Origin: Anisus vortex
Lineage: Eukaryota > Mollusca > Gastropoda > Planorbidae
Length of the DNA: 64,000 nt
Direction of reading: 5' to 3'
Assembly (NCBI GenBank): GCA_949126835.1
Contig: OX421500.1
Coordinates: 26,540,731 to 26,604,730 of the forward strand
In this document: positions 12,401 through 24,700 of the stretch, one piece after another
Layout of the letters: each line of letters opens with the position of its first letter
How positions within the stretch are numbered: position 1 is the stretch's first letter
Translations under genes and position numbers: made by a program
The notes under the pieces: generated by a model
What the model saw: only the letters and a program-made list of their open reading frames with translations
The model's database searches: none
What the model was told of the DNA's origin: nothing

Positions 12401-15400
12401 TCAGCGTCAATAAGAAAACCCAGGTTGTTGCTTCACTAGTAGTCTAAGTCTAAGGGCCAACGTTTATCAAGATCGGATTCCCGATTTTCGCTTAATTATC
12501 CCTAATTCCTGGCGATATTTTAGAAACCTTGCTTGTTAAAGTTTTGTGTGTGTGTGCTGGATGACGAGCTTTAGTTTTTTTTATTTAATCAACGGTATTT
12601 TACTCACGGAAGGCCTACACCGCTTAGTCCCAGTAAAACTGGTAGAGCTACAACGTCGTTGATAATTGGAACAGAGGGATCTTGTACAATTACTAGACTC
12701 TAGTGTTTTTATTTTTAGCAGGCTGATTAAAAAAATTAATTTAGAAACTCATGTTAAACTTAGTGTCAAACATTGCGCGCTGTGTCACTTATAAAGAAAA
12801 CGGAAAAGATTCCGACAATAAAAGAAAGTAGGAAATATACGGTAATAGTATTACTAATACCAACTACCGCATCGGACCGTAAAGGCCATTTACCGTATTT
12901 TTCGGACATTTTCGGTGGGATTTTTTAAAGCGCCGTTAAGAAAACGTAAACGTATTTTACCGAGTTAAAGAAAGGAACGAAACATTCGGGAATAGGCCTA
13001 CTAGACTAGTTAAAAGTAGTTACCGTATCGGACAGTAACAACAATTAAACTTATTTTTCGGACATTTTCGGATAATTTTTGGTGAGCTCCTTTTGAAGAC
13101 TCGCACTGGTTTGTTAATTATGCGAGCTCCTTACGGAAAACGCGATCAGAGGGTCGCACTGGAATTATTTTTTTGCGATCAGGTCCAAAAAAACGCGAAA
13201 ATCTCGCGCGATCGCGCCCTAGAATTGACACTGTATTATACATCCCAAGTTGAAAGAAGGGTGAAATTACATTTAAAAACATGTCTTGGAACTGATGGTT
13301 TTACAGAGTAAAAACTTTACTTATGAACATAAGTATTCTTGGGCTTACAAAAAGCATCTCATTATGTAACATTTTTTTCAGAATAGGAATTGCCTATTAC
13401 CTGTGCCAGCAATGCCACTCTTTTCAAGTCCAAAATTTGGTTCCACTGGCTTGCCATCTTTACATGCACTTAAAACAGTCTTGGTGTGGGCATCAACTAT
13501 AGAAGGAGGGACCTCATCTTTCATCTTGGAAAATTCCTCTGCAAATACATTTAGAGATACATATATACATTAATACATTTAGAAATACATATATACATTA
13601 ATACATTTAGAGATACATATATACATTATACTAAATATTTCTTTAACACTAATTTGAAATGAAAATTATAAAAATTGTAGAAAGTGCACACAGCTTATTC
13701 AAATATCAAGCCTTTACTGAGCAATCCATCCAAAAGCGGCCTAATATAGCGTTTGACAGCGCTCATGACAATTTATATATATAATAATACTTTCTAATTT
13801 AATTTGAGATCTCGCCAGTGTTTCGTTGGTTTATTTCCGGTTTACTTAATGTTCAAAGCATCTTTCGTATATTTGTCATCACTTTAAGCTTACTTGTTAA
13901 TATTTTTATTTTTTTCGTAAAGTGGTGTGATGGAATTGTCAACAGTTAGTCATCAAGTTTGATAGTTAGGCATTCTTTGGGTTTAGTTTATTGGACATGG
14001 AGATTAGGGAAATTATTGAATCAGATGAAGTTAAAATAATAGTGACACAAGTGTAGTGTGTATAGTTTTTAACTTTCAGACTGTGAAGAAAGGGACACTG
14101 AAAGTGGTGAGTCTGATATTGAGCGGGAGGGGCCATATAGAGACCCCCATGGGTGGAAAAATGTAACATCTGATTAAAAAATATAATAATTTAGGAAACA
14201 AACTGGCCCAAATATGACTGTGTCTGATAAGTCTCAGTTGAGCTACTTTTATAAATGGTTTGAACAAGCAAAAATTGGTAAAAAAGCTTTTCAAGCAAAT
14301 TAATAAGTGCCACATAAAAATCCTAAACAATCTTGCCTGCACAGAGATAGAAAATGCCCAGTAAAGGGTTAAACAATAATATTCACCTAAAGCTGCTTTA
14401 GCTGCTGCACTAGCCACTCTTGGATCCACCACTGAAGCCAAAAATGCCACAGTTGACATTATAGGATTACCACTTTTGGAGAATGGAATTGGCTGGTATA
14501 CCAGAGGACCTGCAAATGAAGTACAATTGAGACTTGTAATGGACAAATGACAAATTGAAGACCATGGATGGCCATATCATCTATATTGTGGCAAAGTTTC
14601 ATAACAAAAAGTATTAAAAACTTGGCAAGTTAACTTACTGCCTTTAATAATAAATAACATCTATTTTGTTTTAAGTTGCCAAAAATGTAACTAAATATGC
14701 TTTTTCATATCAAAGTTTTATATACAGCTTTTGACTGTATAAAATGTACAAGAGAGATTACCAAGCTGTCCAACATCATCTTCCAAGAATGGATCTTCAA
14801 TGGGCAGCCTGAGGAAGTGTAAGATACATTCATCTTGTGTTCTGCTACCAACATGTTCACACACTTTATTCCAATCATCTTTGTACAGTTCTAAAGCTTC
14901 CAACAATAATAAAGTCTCCTGGTCTGTCCACTCCCTGCTTCTCATGGATGGGTTTTTGTCCTGCATTCGATAATAAAACAGATTTGTTAAACATTAACAC
15001 TCAAACAACGGCTAACAAAGATATGGTACTCTGGTGCACCATGAAATAAACACATATAAAATGAACTTTAAAATTATTTTTTTTTGTACCAAACATCTTT
15101 TTTATATAATTAAATAGCATTTTAACATGTTTTGATAAAAAATATAACGTTTTAGTGAAATTTTAATTAAAATTGCGTTAAAAATAAATACACGAAATTG
15201 AGGGCGAATTATCGACGCCATATTGTCTTCTCGACAACAACGCGTTTCAACACACTCTGTAATTTTACGCTAAAATGGACTCCCATTCCGATTTTCAACC
15301 TGATATTCAACTGATTATGAGTTCTGGATTCCAACTAATGATTCTGGTCATTCGGAAGATGAAAATGATACTTTGCAGACTGATTTGAATGCATCGAACA

Positions 15401-18400
15401 CTGACGTGTAAGTATGGCTTGTGACCTAGATTACTTTCTTTGTGTGTGGCTTTACGAAATATATTTGTAAAGGCCTTTTTACAAGTATTTTTTATGTTAT
15501 TTTAGGTAAACAGTGTTTTTATATTTAGACCTATTTTCTATGTTACCAATTAGTTATTACAAAATGTTTTCAATATCGATAAAAGCGTGTTAGGCCTAAG
15601 TAAACAATATAGATCGGATCAGCTGTTTTTTGTTTACATCAAGCAGATGTGAAAAAAATTTCAATTTGGCTACAGTTGAATCCTATTTATATTATTTAAA
15701 TGGCTCATGAGAATTTAGAATAATTACACTATTAATAATACATACATTTAAATTGCATTTTTTAATTTTTTGTAACTAATTGTGTGTGTTATTTTGACTG
15801 TTGCTATTATATAAATACTTATACTATTTTTTACTCTATTACAGTTCCTATGGACCTATGGCAATATTCCTATTGACAATGTCAATGTGGACACTATGCC
15901 TGAGCAGCCTGACCCATTTCTTCCTGTGATTGTTCCTGGAATACAACTGATGTTAGGACAAGGGATGAAGCCTGGAATTTTACAATGGCCATGGCTTTTT
16001 TAAAGCTTTATTTCACTTTAGATTTGGTAACTAAAGTGTGTGAGTTTACTATTCGGCATGAGAACATGTAGGCCCTACTCCAAAAACCTAAAGGTTGGTT
16101 TGACCCGACTGTGGAGAGTTTTATAGGTTTTGTGGTCTAATTATGTATGCATATATTGTCCCTTATCCAAATGTGGTTAGGTTCTGTTAAAAAAAAGTAG
16201 ACACAAGTGACCAATTAATTAGTAAATATAATGTTTACGGAAAAGCAATAAGCATTGGAATACCATACTTTTTCATTTATTAGATATAGCTAGGGTAAAT
16301 TCTTATATTTTGTTTCAAACTTGAAGGGATACAAATCCAGATTGGGTAGAATTAAATAGACTCATTAACTTATTAAATTTGGCCAACTGAGTTAACAATA
16401 CTGGATAGATTTGGGAAATATTGGCATTTTTTATCCAATACCTAGCACTGCTAAACCACCAGTTTTATTTTAAGTATGCCATGGATCCAGAATTTTAGGC
16501 TAAACCGGGCAACTGTAGAGTATATTATGACAGTGAAAAAGTTGTGAGAAGAACAAGTGTAAAATGTAAGGTGTGTGAAATATTTTGTTTCCAGAAAGGT
16601 AGGTATTGTTTGTTTGTTTACCATAAATTGCTATAAATCAATACATATCAATGAATCTTGTCTTTTAAATAAATAATGTGTTACAGTACAAAAAATGTAA
16701 TTTTCATTTGTGTATTCACTAGTATTCATAATTAAAAAATATCTGTAATTTTTTTTATATATTTAAAACAATCCAGTAACAATGCCCCCCCCCCCCCCCC
16801 CCGCGTAATTGCTAAAATAAAAAAATTAACTGATTTTAAAAGAAGAGCCATAAAAAAATAATTTCTATACATATTTACTTCAAATTTGTTTTATCTTGTG
16901 TAAAATTGATATTACTTTAATAAAATCTACATTTTGTTGACTTATGGGAGCCTAATTTGTTTTTATTATATGTGTAAATGTTGAAACTTTTTATTTTAAC
17001 TATCTCAATATAATATTTTTACCTAAATTTTCTTTCATAAATTTTTTATTCTAAAACAAATAGGTTATTTTTGCCTTATAGCTTTTAAGTTCATTCATTT
17101 TGAAACAAAATAAGACCAAATACTTATATTTTATTCTCATATAACTTAAAAAATCAAGTCTCAATTGCCCCCCTCCCCTACTAATCGCTAAAACACATAA
17201 AATCTATTAATATTAAAAAAAAAATTCATAAAAAATTTTTTTCTGTACATATTTACTTCAAATTTGCTTTGTCTTGTGTGAAAATGATTTTACTTTAATA
17301 AAATCTACATTTTATTTACTTATGTGTTCATACTTTTTTTTTCTTATATTTGTGAATGTTGAATATTGTAATTTTAGCTAAAAAAAATTATTTTTTTTCC
17401 TACATTTTCATTCTAATTTTTTTTCTATTAAAATATATTAGATATTGTTTCTAATAACATAAAGGTTCATTCATTTTCAAACAAAATGATACCAAATACT
17501 TATATAATTAGCCAAATACAACTTAAAAATTTAGTCACAAAGATAAAACATTAGTTACAAAGAAAAAAATTGAAAAAAACTGCAGTTGTTTGAGAGTTAA
17601 CATGTAAGCCAAACAATATTTCAATAGACAGATTCAAAGTATAGTTGGCATTCAATAGATTCAAAGTATAGTTGGCATTCAATTTATACCTGCAAGTAAA
17701 TAAATAATTTCAAAACCAAATGCTGCTTAAATCTCTAAAATCATTTTAAAATTTACCTAAACTTTAAAATAAATTCCCTAACCAATTATCACCAGCATGT
17801 GTGAATTTCTTTATGTAAACTGGCAGCCTCCTTAGACAGTCCAAAAAAGACTTATTTATAGTACTTCTGATCAACCATACTCCAAAATAAAATAAAAAAT
17901 ATTAAAAAAAATATAAATAATCTGTACAACCAATAATTGAGAATACACTATATGTTTCTGTCCAAAACAAATATTCACTATAAACAAATATTCACTATAA
18001 ACAAATATTCACTATAAACAAATATTCACTATAAACAAATATTCACTATAAACAAATATTCACTATAAACAAATATTCACTATAAACAAATATTCACTAT
18101 AAACAAATATTCACTATAAACAAATATTCACTATAAACAAATATTCACTATAAACAAATATTCACTATAAACAAATATTCACTATAAACAAATATTCACT
18201 ATAAACAAATATTCACTATAAACAAATATTCACTATAAACAAATATTCACTATAAACAAATATTCACTATAAACAAATATTCACTATAAACAAATATTCA
18301 CTATAAACAAATATTCACTATAAACAAATATTCACTATAAACAAATATTCACTATAAACAAATATTCACTATAAACAAATATTCACTATAAACAAATATT

Positions 18401-21400
18401 CACTATAAACAAACATTCACTATAAACAAATATTCACTATAAACAAATATTCACTATAAACAAATATTCACTATATTTCACAATTACATTACCATATATA
18501 CTCGCATAGAAGTCAAACTTTTTAAACAAAATTTTGACAGAAAGTAGGGGTGCAACTTAAACACCCAGGACTATTTTATAAAAGTAAAAAAAACATCACT
18601 ACTAAGTCATAAAGTTTTCTGCATCACCAGTGTCATTGATTCTAGTGATGTAGAATTACTAGGATATGCATAGACCTACATTTTACATGAAAATCTTTCT
18701 GTAAGACCTTTGACTTAATTTTTAGATCTAGCCTGTAAATTTAATTCAAACTTAATGACATGAAAAGAACATTTGGTGTGTCTATTTTGTTTTGATAGTA
18801 TGCAAGAGTATTGCAAACACAAAGAGAACTAGAGAAAAGGCTGAACCGAACAAAAGAAAACCCTCGCCAGTTTGGTCAGCTGATATCACTCGCTGAGTGA
18901 TGTTTCTAACAAAAAGTCTGTTCACGCAAAAATATTTAAAACAGCACTTGATGTAAACATGTTTTAGACTACATCTCCAGTTGATTGCGAACAATTTTAT
19001 GAATTTAATTTTGATCTAAGAACTTTATTATGAGAAAGAGAAACAGTTATAGCTTATAATATAAATAGTAATTTCTTTAACAAAAAGTAAAGAACAACTT
19101 TAACTTACTGGTACCGAAGGTTTAGTCAAGATTAGGGGTGCGATTTATATGCGGGGCAATGACAACACATATAAGAAAAATAACCCTAAACTAAGGGAGC
19201 AACTTGTACACCAGTGCGACTTATACGCGAGTATTAACAGTATTTTCATTATTTGTATATCTTGCAAACAAATAACACTTAAAACTTCCTATGGTATAAT
19301 GAATTATAGTGCCCAATCCCAAGGCTAAAGCCAAATCTGTACAAATATGTACACATATCTTAAAACTGGAATCTGAAAGATTTTTTCAACTATTTTTCTA
19401 TTCAACAAATTTTTTACTTTTACAGGTGACTACAACCCTGAGTTTGGTAGGTTCAATGTAGGTTTTTACTCTAGACTAAACACACATAGTTGTTGGTTTT
19501 ATCTGTTTGCTAAGTTCTATGGTATAAAATGTGAAAAATAAAACACAAAACTTACCTTAAGAGCTTTCTTTGTGTAAATGTCAGTCTTTAAGCCAACACT
19601 TGACAACTCTTTTTTCTCATCAGTCTCAACCTTCTCTTTTCTTTCTGTAAAATCACATATTTCCTGAGCTGCTGATGGCTGAAACAGACAAAAAACTCAT
19701 TATCATGAGAAATTATTGGTCTCTCTCCTCATCAAAACTCTTAGACAGCAACTGATAGACATGGTGCAGTTCACCACAACTATTGGACGTCTGAATCCTC
19801 CAAGTCATAACTTTGACATTTGAAATTTAGAAGTCACAATTTTTAATGTCTTCACTTCCCTGGGCATGATGCATAATAAGATTTTTTGAGTGTAGTAATA
19901 TCTTCACAGAGACAGCGTAATAATGATTGTATTATCATGTATAATATAATATCCCAATTGAGTCAGAAGAGAGGGAGGGGGACGCCAAAGTTTAAATTGA
20001 AACTTCAAACAAAAATTTTATTTAAAAAAACAAAAGGAAAATCAGTTGCCAAAAATTTATTTTTTAATTCGTTATTGATAAAAAGTTCAATTTAACGAAA
20101 AGCAATGATTTCAATAAACCACTCTGACTTACCCTCTATGTAGGTTCTTAATAATAAATAAAAAGTAACACACTAGATATGTGCTCATTTCACCCACCCG
20201 CAATGCCAGTAACATCTCAGTTATGCCACTAAGTCAGAATAAAGTAAAACTTCAGTGTGGCCTAGGGTATAATTATGTCTAGTAAAACATAAGCCTTACC
20301 AAAAACACACCCTGCTTTTTGTGTTGTCCTCTCATTGGACAGTGTTAATTTATTGAGAAAGTTTTTCATAATGTTAAAAACATGTTTTGTTTAACCTTTT
20401 AAACACTTTAGACAAACCGTAATGAAGGTAAAGATGAAATGAGTACCTGATTGATTCGTGTAGAGTTGATAGAGGCAATACCAGATGGTGTGTCAGCTAG
20501 GATGTGAAAATGAAATGAGTACCTGATTGATTCGTGTAGAGTTGATAGAGGCAATACCAGATGGTGTGTCAGCTAGGATGTGAAAATGTGAGGTTGATGG
20601 TGGTCCCATAGGTGTGGGCTGACTATCAGAATCAACTTGATAATTGATCAGGCCCCACTGCTCTAAGAAGGCATGAACTCTACAATATAACATGATTGGA
20701 GGTCATTTATACCTTCACTTATATCAGATATAAAGATGTGTCAAATAAATATTATTAAAAACAAAATTGATAAATATAGGAATATGTCAGATACTATTCT
20801 AACAATTGAAAAGATTTACAATCTTAATCAAATGAAATTTAAAAGCAAAGGAACCAAAGATTCCATAAAAAAATACTTTACTTATCAAGTAAAAGGACAG
20901 GATGCCTAAAATAGGTAGTCTGCCCCAGGAAACTTGTTTTAACAAAAACACTGTTTCTGTTAAAAGCATGCAGTTTACTACAGGACTTATTACCTTATAA
21001 TACAGCAAACATCACCAGCTAGATTCCTTCTTACAGCAGTGGATGTGAGATATTCTGTTGGGTTCAGGCGATAAGTGTCCAGCATAAAGTTGCGATAAGC
21101 AACATAGCTGAAAAAAAAAGATTACAGGAGATTGAAAGAAACAAATACTATTTAAACAACAATTTTAATAATTAACAGCAATATATTTAAATATACATTA
21201 ATATCTAGCTTACTTTTTTGTGAGTTTTCACTAAGATATTTAGCTATTTAGCAGGATTTTTCACAGTGTACGGCATATTCATATGTTTTTTTTAAGTATA
21301 TCTATTCTTTAATTATTTTAGCAGTACAATAAGTAAAAGTAGTTTCTAACCTAACCAATAATAAGTATCAATAGTTTTTCCACAAACGGGTTCAAGAAAA

Positions 21401-21710
21401 TGTCACTACTCACATTTCTGGAGATTTTGATTTGTTCTTGCCATTAAAAAACTCTGGTAAGGCTCTTCTCTCTATGGCATGAATGGAATTATAGTCAAAC
21501 CATGCGGAATAACTAGGCACTATGATGTGATGGGTCTGTTCAGTCAAGGTATCATCTCCTGTTTCTTGAAGCTCTTTCTTCTCAGTTTCTTCACTACCTG
21601 CTCCTCCAGCACCTTCTGATTTTTCTTGCTCAAGCTGGAAATAGTGTTGTGCTTGTTTTTAAGTCACAAAAATGTTGTTTTTAAAATAGACTTCAGAAAA
21701 AAATCTTTAC

Positions 21711-21745
<35 letters not shown>

Positions 21746-24700
21746 TTTCAAATGCAAATTGTTTATTTATCTGGACAGTTTATCTTAAGCTGAAAAAGTT
21801 ACCCTTGACTGAAATTACTATTCAAGATTTTTACTAATTATTAATCAAATTATTTCTGAATCATTAAATAAATATAATTAAAAATAAATCTTTATAAGCA
21901 AAATCTAGTTTAGATTAAAATTGGAAAGACAATAGCTATGATGAATAACACTATGGTTCCAGTTCTGTCTACATCCCGTAATTATTTTTTAAAATATAAC
22001 ACCATGTATATTCAAACGCTCCCAATCTTTGTGCTGGACCTTTTAACAACACCAAATGACTATATACCTTTTCAGCTTGTTCTTCATCCAAATCCATTAT
22101 AGAACCACCTTTAATTGGTGTAAATTCATCTTTACCTCCACGAACTACTGAGCCTACAAAATGTAGTGTTAAAAATATAACAGAATTTAAATACAACAGA
22201 ATTTAAATAGTTTCAGAAACTTGTTCAAAAGCTAAATAAAAAAGCAAGAGGAAATCCAAACAAATGAGTACAAAGACAAAATAAAGAATTTCTAACTCTA
22301 AAGTCAAATATGTCCTGCTGTCTGGCTCAGGAAGTTGGAGATCAACAAAGGGGGATTGAAACAAATTACTAACTTTTGTGAATGGCTGCCTATGAAGAAT
22401 ACTGGATATTAAATGGTATGAAAAAATGGTATTAAATGGTATGAAAAAACTACAAATGCAACTGTATGGGAAAGGACAGCACAAATTCCAATAGAGAAAG
22501 AAATCTGAAAAAGAAGGAGATGTATAGGCCACACAATGAGAAAACCGACTACAAATTTGACTTGACAAGCTCTTGCATGGAGTCCACAGGGTGCAAAACA
22601 AAGAGGTAGACCCAAGAACACCTGGCGGATAGAAGTAGAAAAGGATGTGCAGTTCATCGGGAAGAGCTGGAAAGAGTTAGAGAGAAGATAGCCAAAGATA
22701 GGAAGACATGGAAAGAAATTGTAGTTGGTCTTATGCTCCACTGGAAGTTGAAAATGGTGAAGAAGACATTTCTATTCAGTTTGATAGATGCAATATAATA
22801 AAAGGTTCAATTATTTTCAAGATGTGATAGTAAATTAAACATCCTTCACTAAAAAAAATATACATCAAATCAGATGAAATAAATACCGTAAAATCTCGAA
22901 TGTAAGCCACACTTTTTTTTACCAAATTTTTCCTAAGTTTGAATATCAACTGAAATAATTATGTGAGCTACCGTTAGCAGCATCACTGAATTGACTAGAC
23001 GCTAATAACAAAGAATATCTGGAAATGTATTTAGATGTTGCAATAAACCTATTTTTATTAATGTTTTTATTTAACTAATTAAAGTCAACAAAATATCAGT
23101 GTTTTTTTAAAATACAGTTTACATCAAACACGGTACAGCTACGTTTTTCATATGTTGATTTTTCATGACCCCGGTTGTTATTTATTTACCTGCTTCAACA
23201 TCCAGTATAGACCTTGGAAAGTTTTGCTTTTAAAAAGAGTTCCAAACAAGTAATGTGCCATTATTATTCAAATGAATATTTGGTTCTTTGCAAACGTTTT
23301 TACACACAAAAGAAAATTATATCCTTAAATGAATTCCACGCATCAGTCGTACAGTGCAGTTGAGAAACTTAAGAGTTGTAAAATAAGTAGAAGTTCACTT
23401 AGTTATTATATTGTCTAATATGCACATTCACATTACATTGGCTAATACACTACAATAAAAAAATTATAATATTGATTAAGAAATTATACAGGTAAACCAA
23501 ACACATTTTGGGTGTAAAATAAGTAGAAGTTCACTTAGTTATTATATTGTCTAATATGCACATTCACATTACATTGGCTAATACACTACAATAAAAAAAT
23601 TATAATATTGATTAAGAAATTATACAGGTAAACCAAACACATTTTGGGTGTAAAATAAGTAGAAGTTCACTTAGTTATTATATTGTCTAATATGCACATT
23701 CACATTACATTGGCTAATACACTACAATAAAAAAATTATAATATTGATTAAGAAATTATACAGGTAAACCAAACACATTTTGGGTGTGGCTTATATACAT
23801 GAACTTCAATTTTACTTGCTTCCAAAGTATACCTGAGGCTTATACACAGGTGCAGCTTATAATCGAGATTTTAAGGTACAACTAACCAGGTTTCAAGTCA
23901 GGGGCTTCTGGGAGTCAGCGGCTGCCAGCCGTTCAGCCAATTCCCTGGATCTATTCCTGCCTTTAACCCTCTACATATTCCAACACATCTCAATTATTTA
24001 AGTCTAGTATTTAGTTTTTTACTTCAATGTGTTACAAGCAAACTATGTAAAATCAAATTTGACAACCAAACAAAAAATGCAGCCAAAGAAAAGGAATTTG
24101 CTGTGAATGTAAGAAAATGAAATAAAATACACTGCAGATTGCTGGTATATGTAGGTGTGGGTCATGCTCAGTCAGAAATAAAATACACAGCAGATTGCTG
24201 GTATATGTAGGTGTGGGTCATGCTCAGTCAGAAATAAAATACACAGCAGATTGCTGGTATATGTAGGTGTGGGTCATGCTAAGTCAGAAAAAAAAAATTA
24301 TTTTTATTGGACTTAGATTAACCCTTTAACTCTTTAAGACCGGAATTATTTTCCTACTCCTGCCGGAATTATTTTTTCCGCACACAGTTTTTTGTATACA
24401 TGCCTCTGTAAAACCTTTATAGTTTGTTTTCTATTGTTCTAAACCCATACATGTAATGAGTAGAAAAATAGGAAATTGAATGGGCTTTACAGTGATATAA
24501 TTTTTTAATCATAATATATTCATATAGAAAAGATATTTTGCATAATATTAGGGGGAGATAATAATAATTATAATTTAAAAAATTAAAATTTTACTTAATG
24601 AAGGCGTTAATTAAATCTAGCTTCTTTTTTGCATACACATTGTCATTAAAATATAAAGTACATTTAATTCACCACACTAAGAATCTTTCAGAATGAAAAC

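Noticed and set aside
17965..18476. Regular short repeats that could suggest a CRISPR array
   Set aside because: Units are contiguous with no unique spacers, and the window is animal nuclear DNA.
22203..22741. 132- and 110-codon minus-strand frames
   Set aside because: Antisense of a LINE C-terminal fragment that is recognisable on the plus strand.
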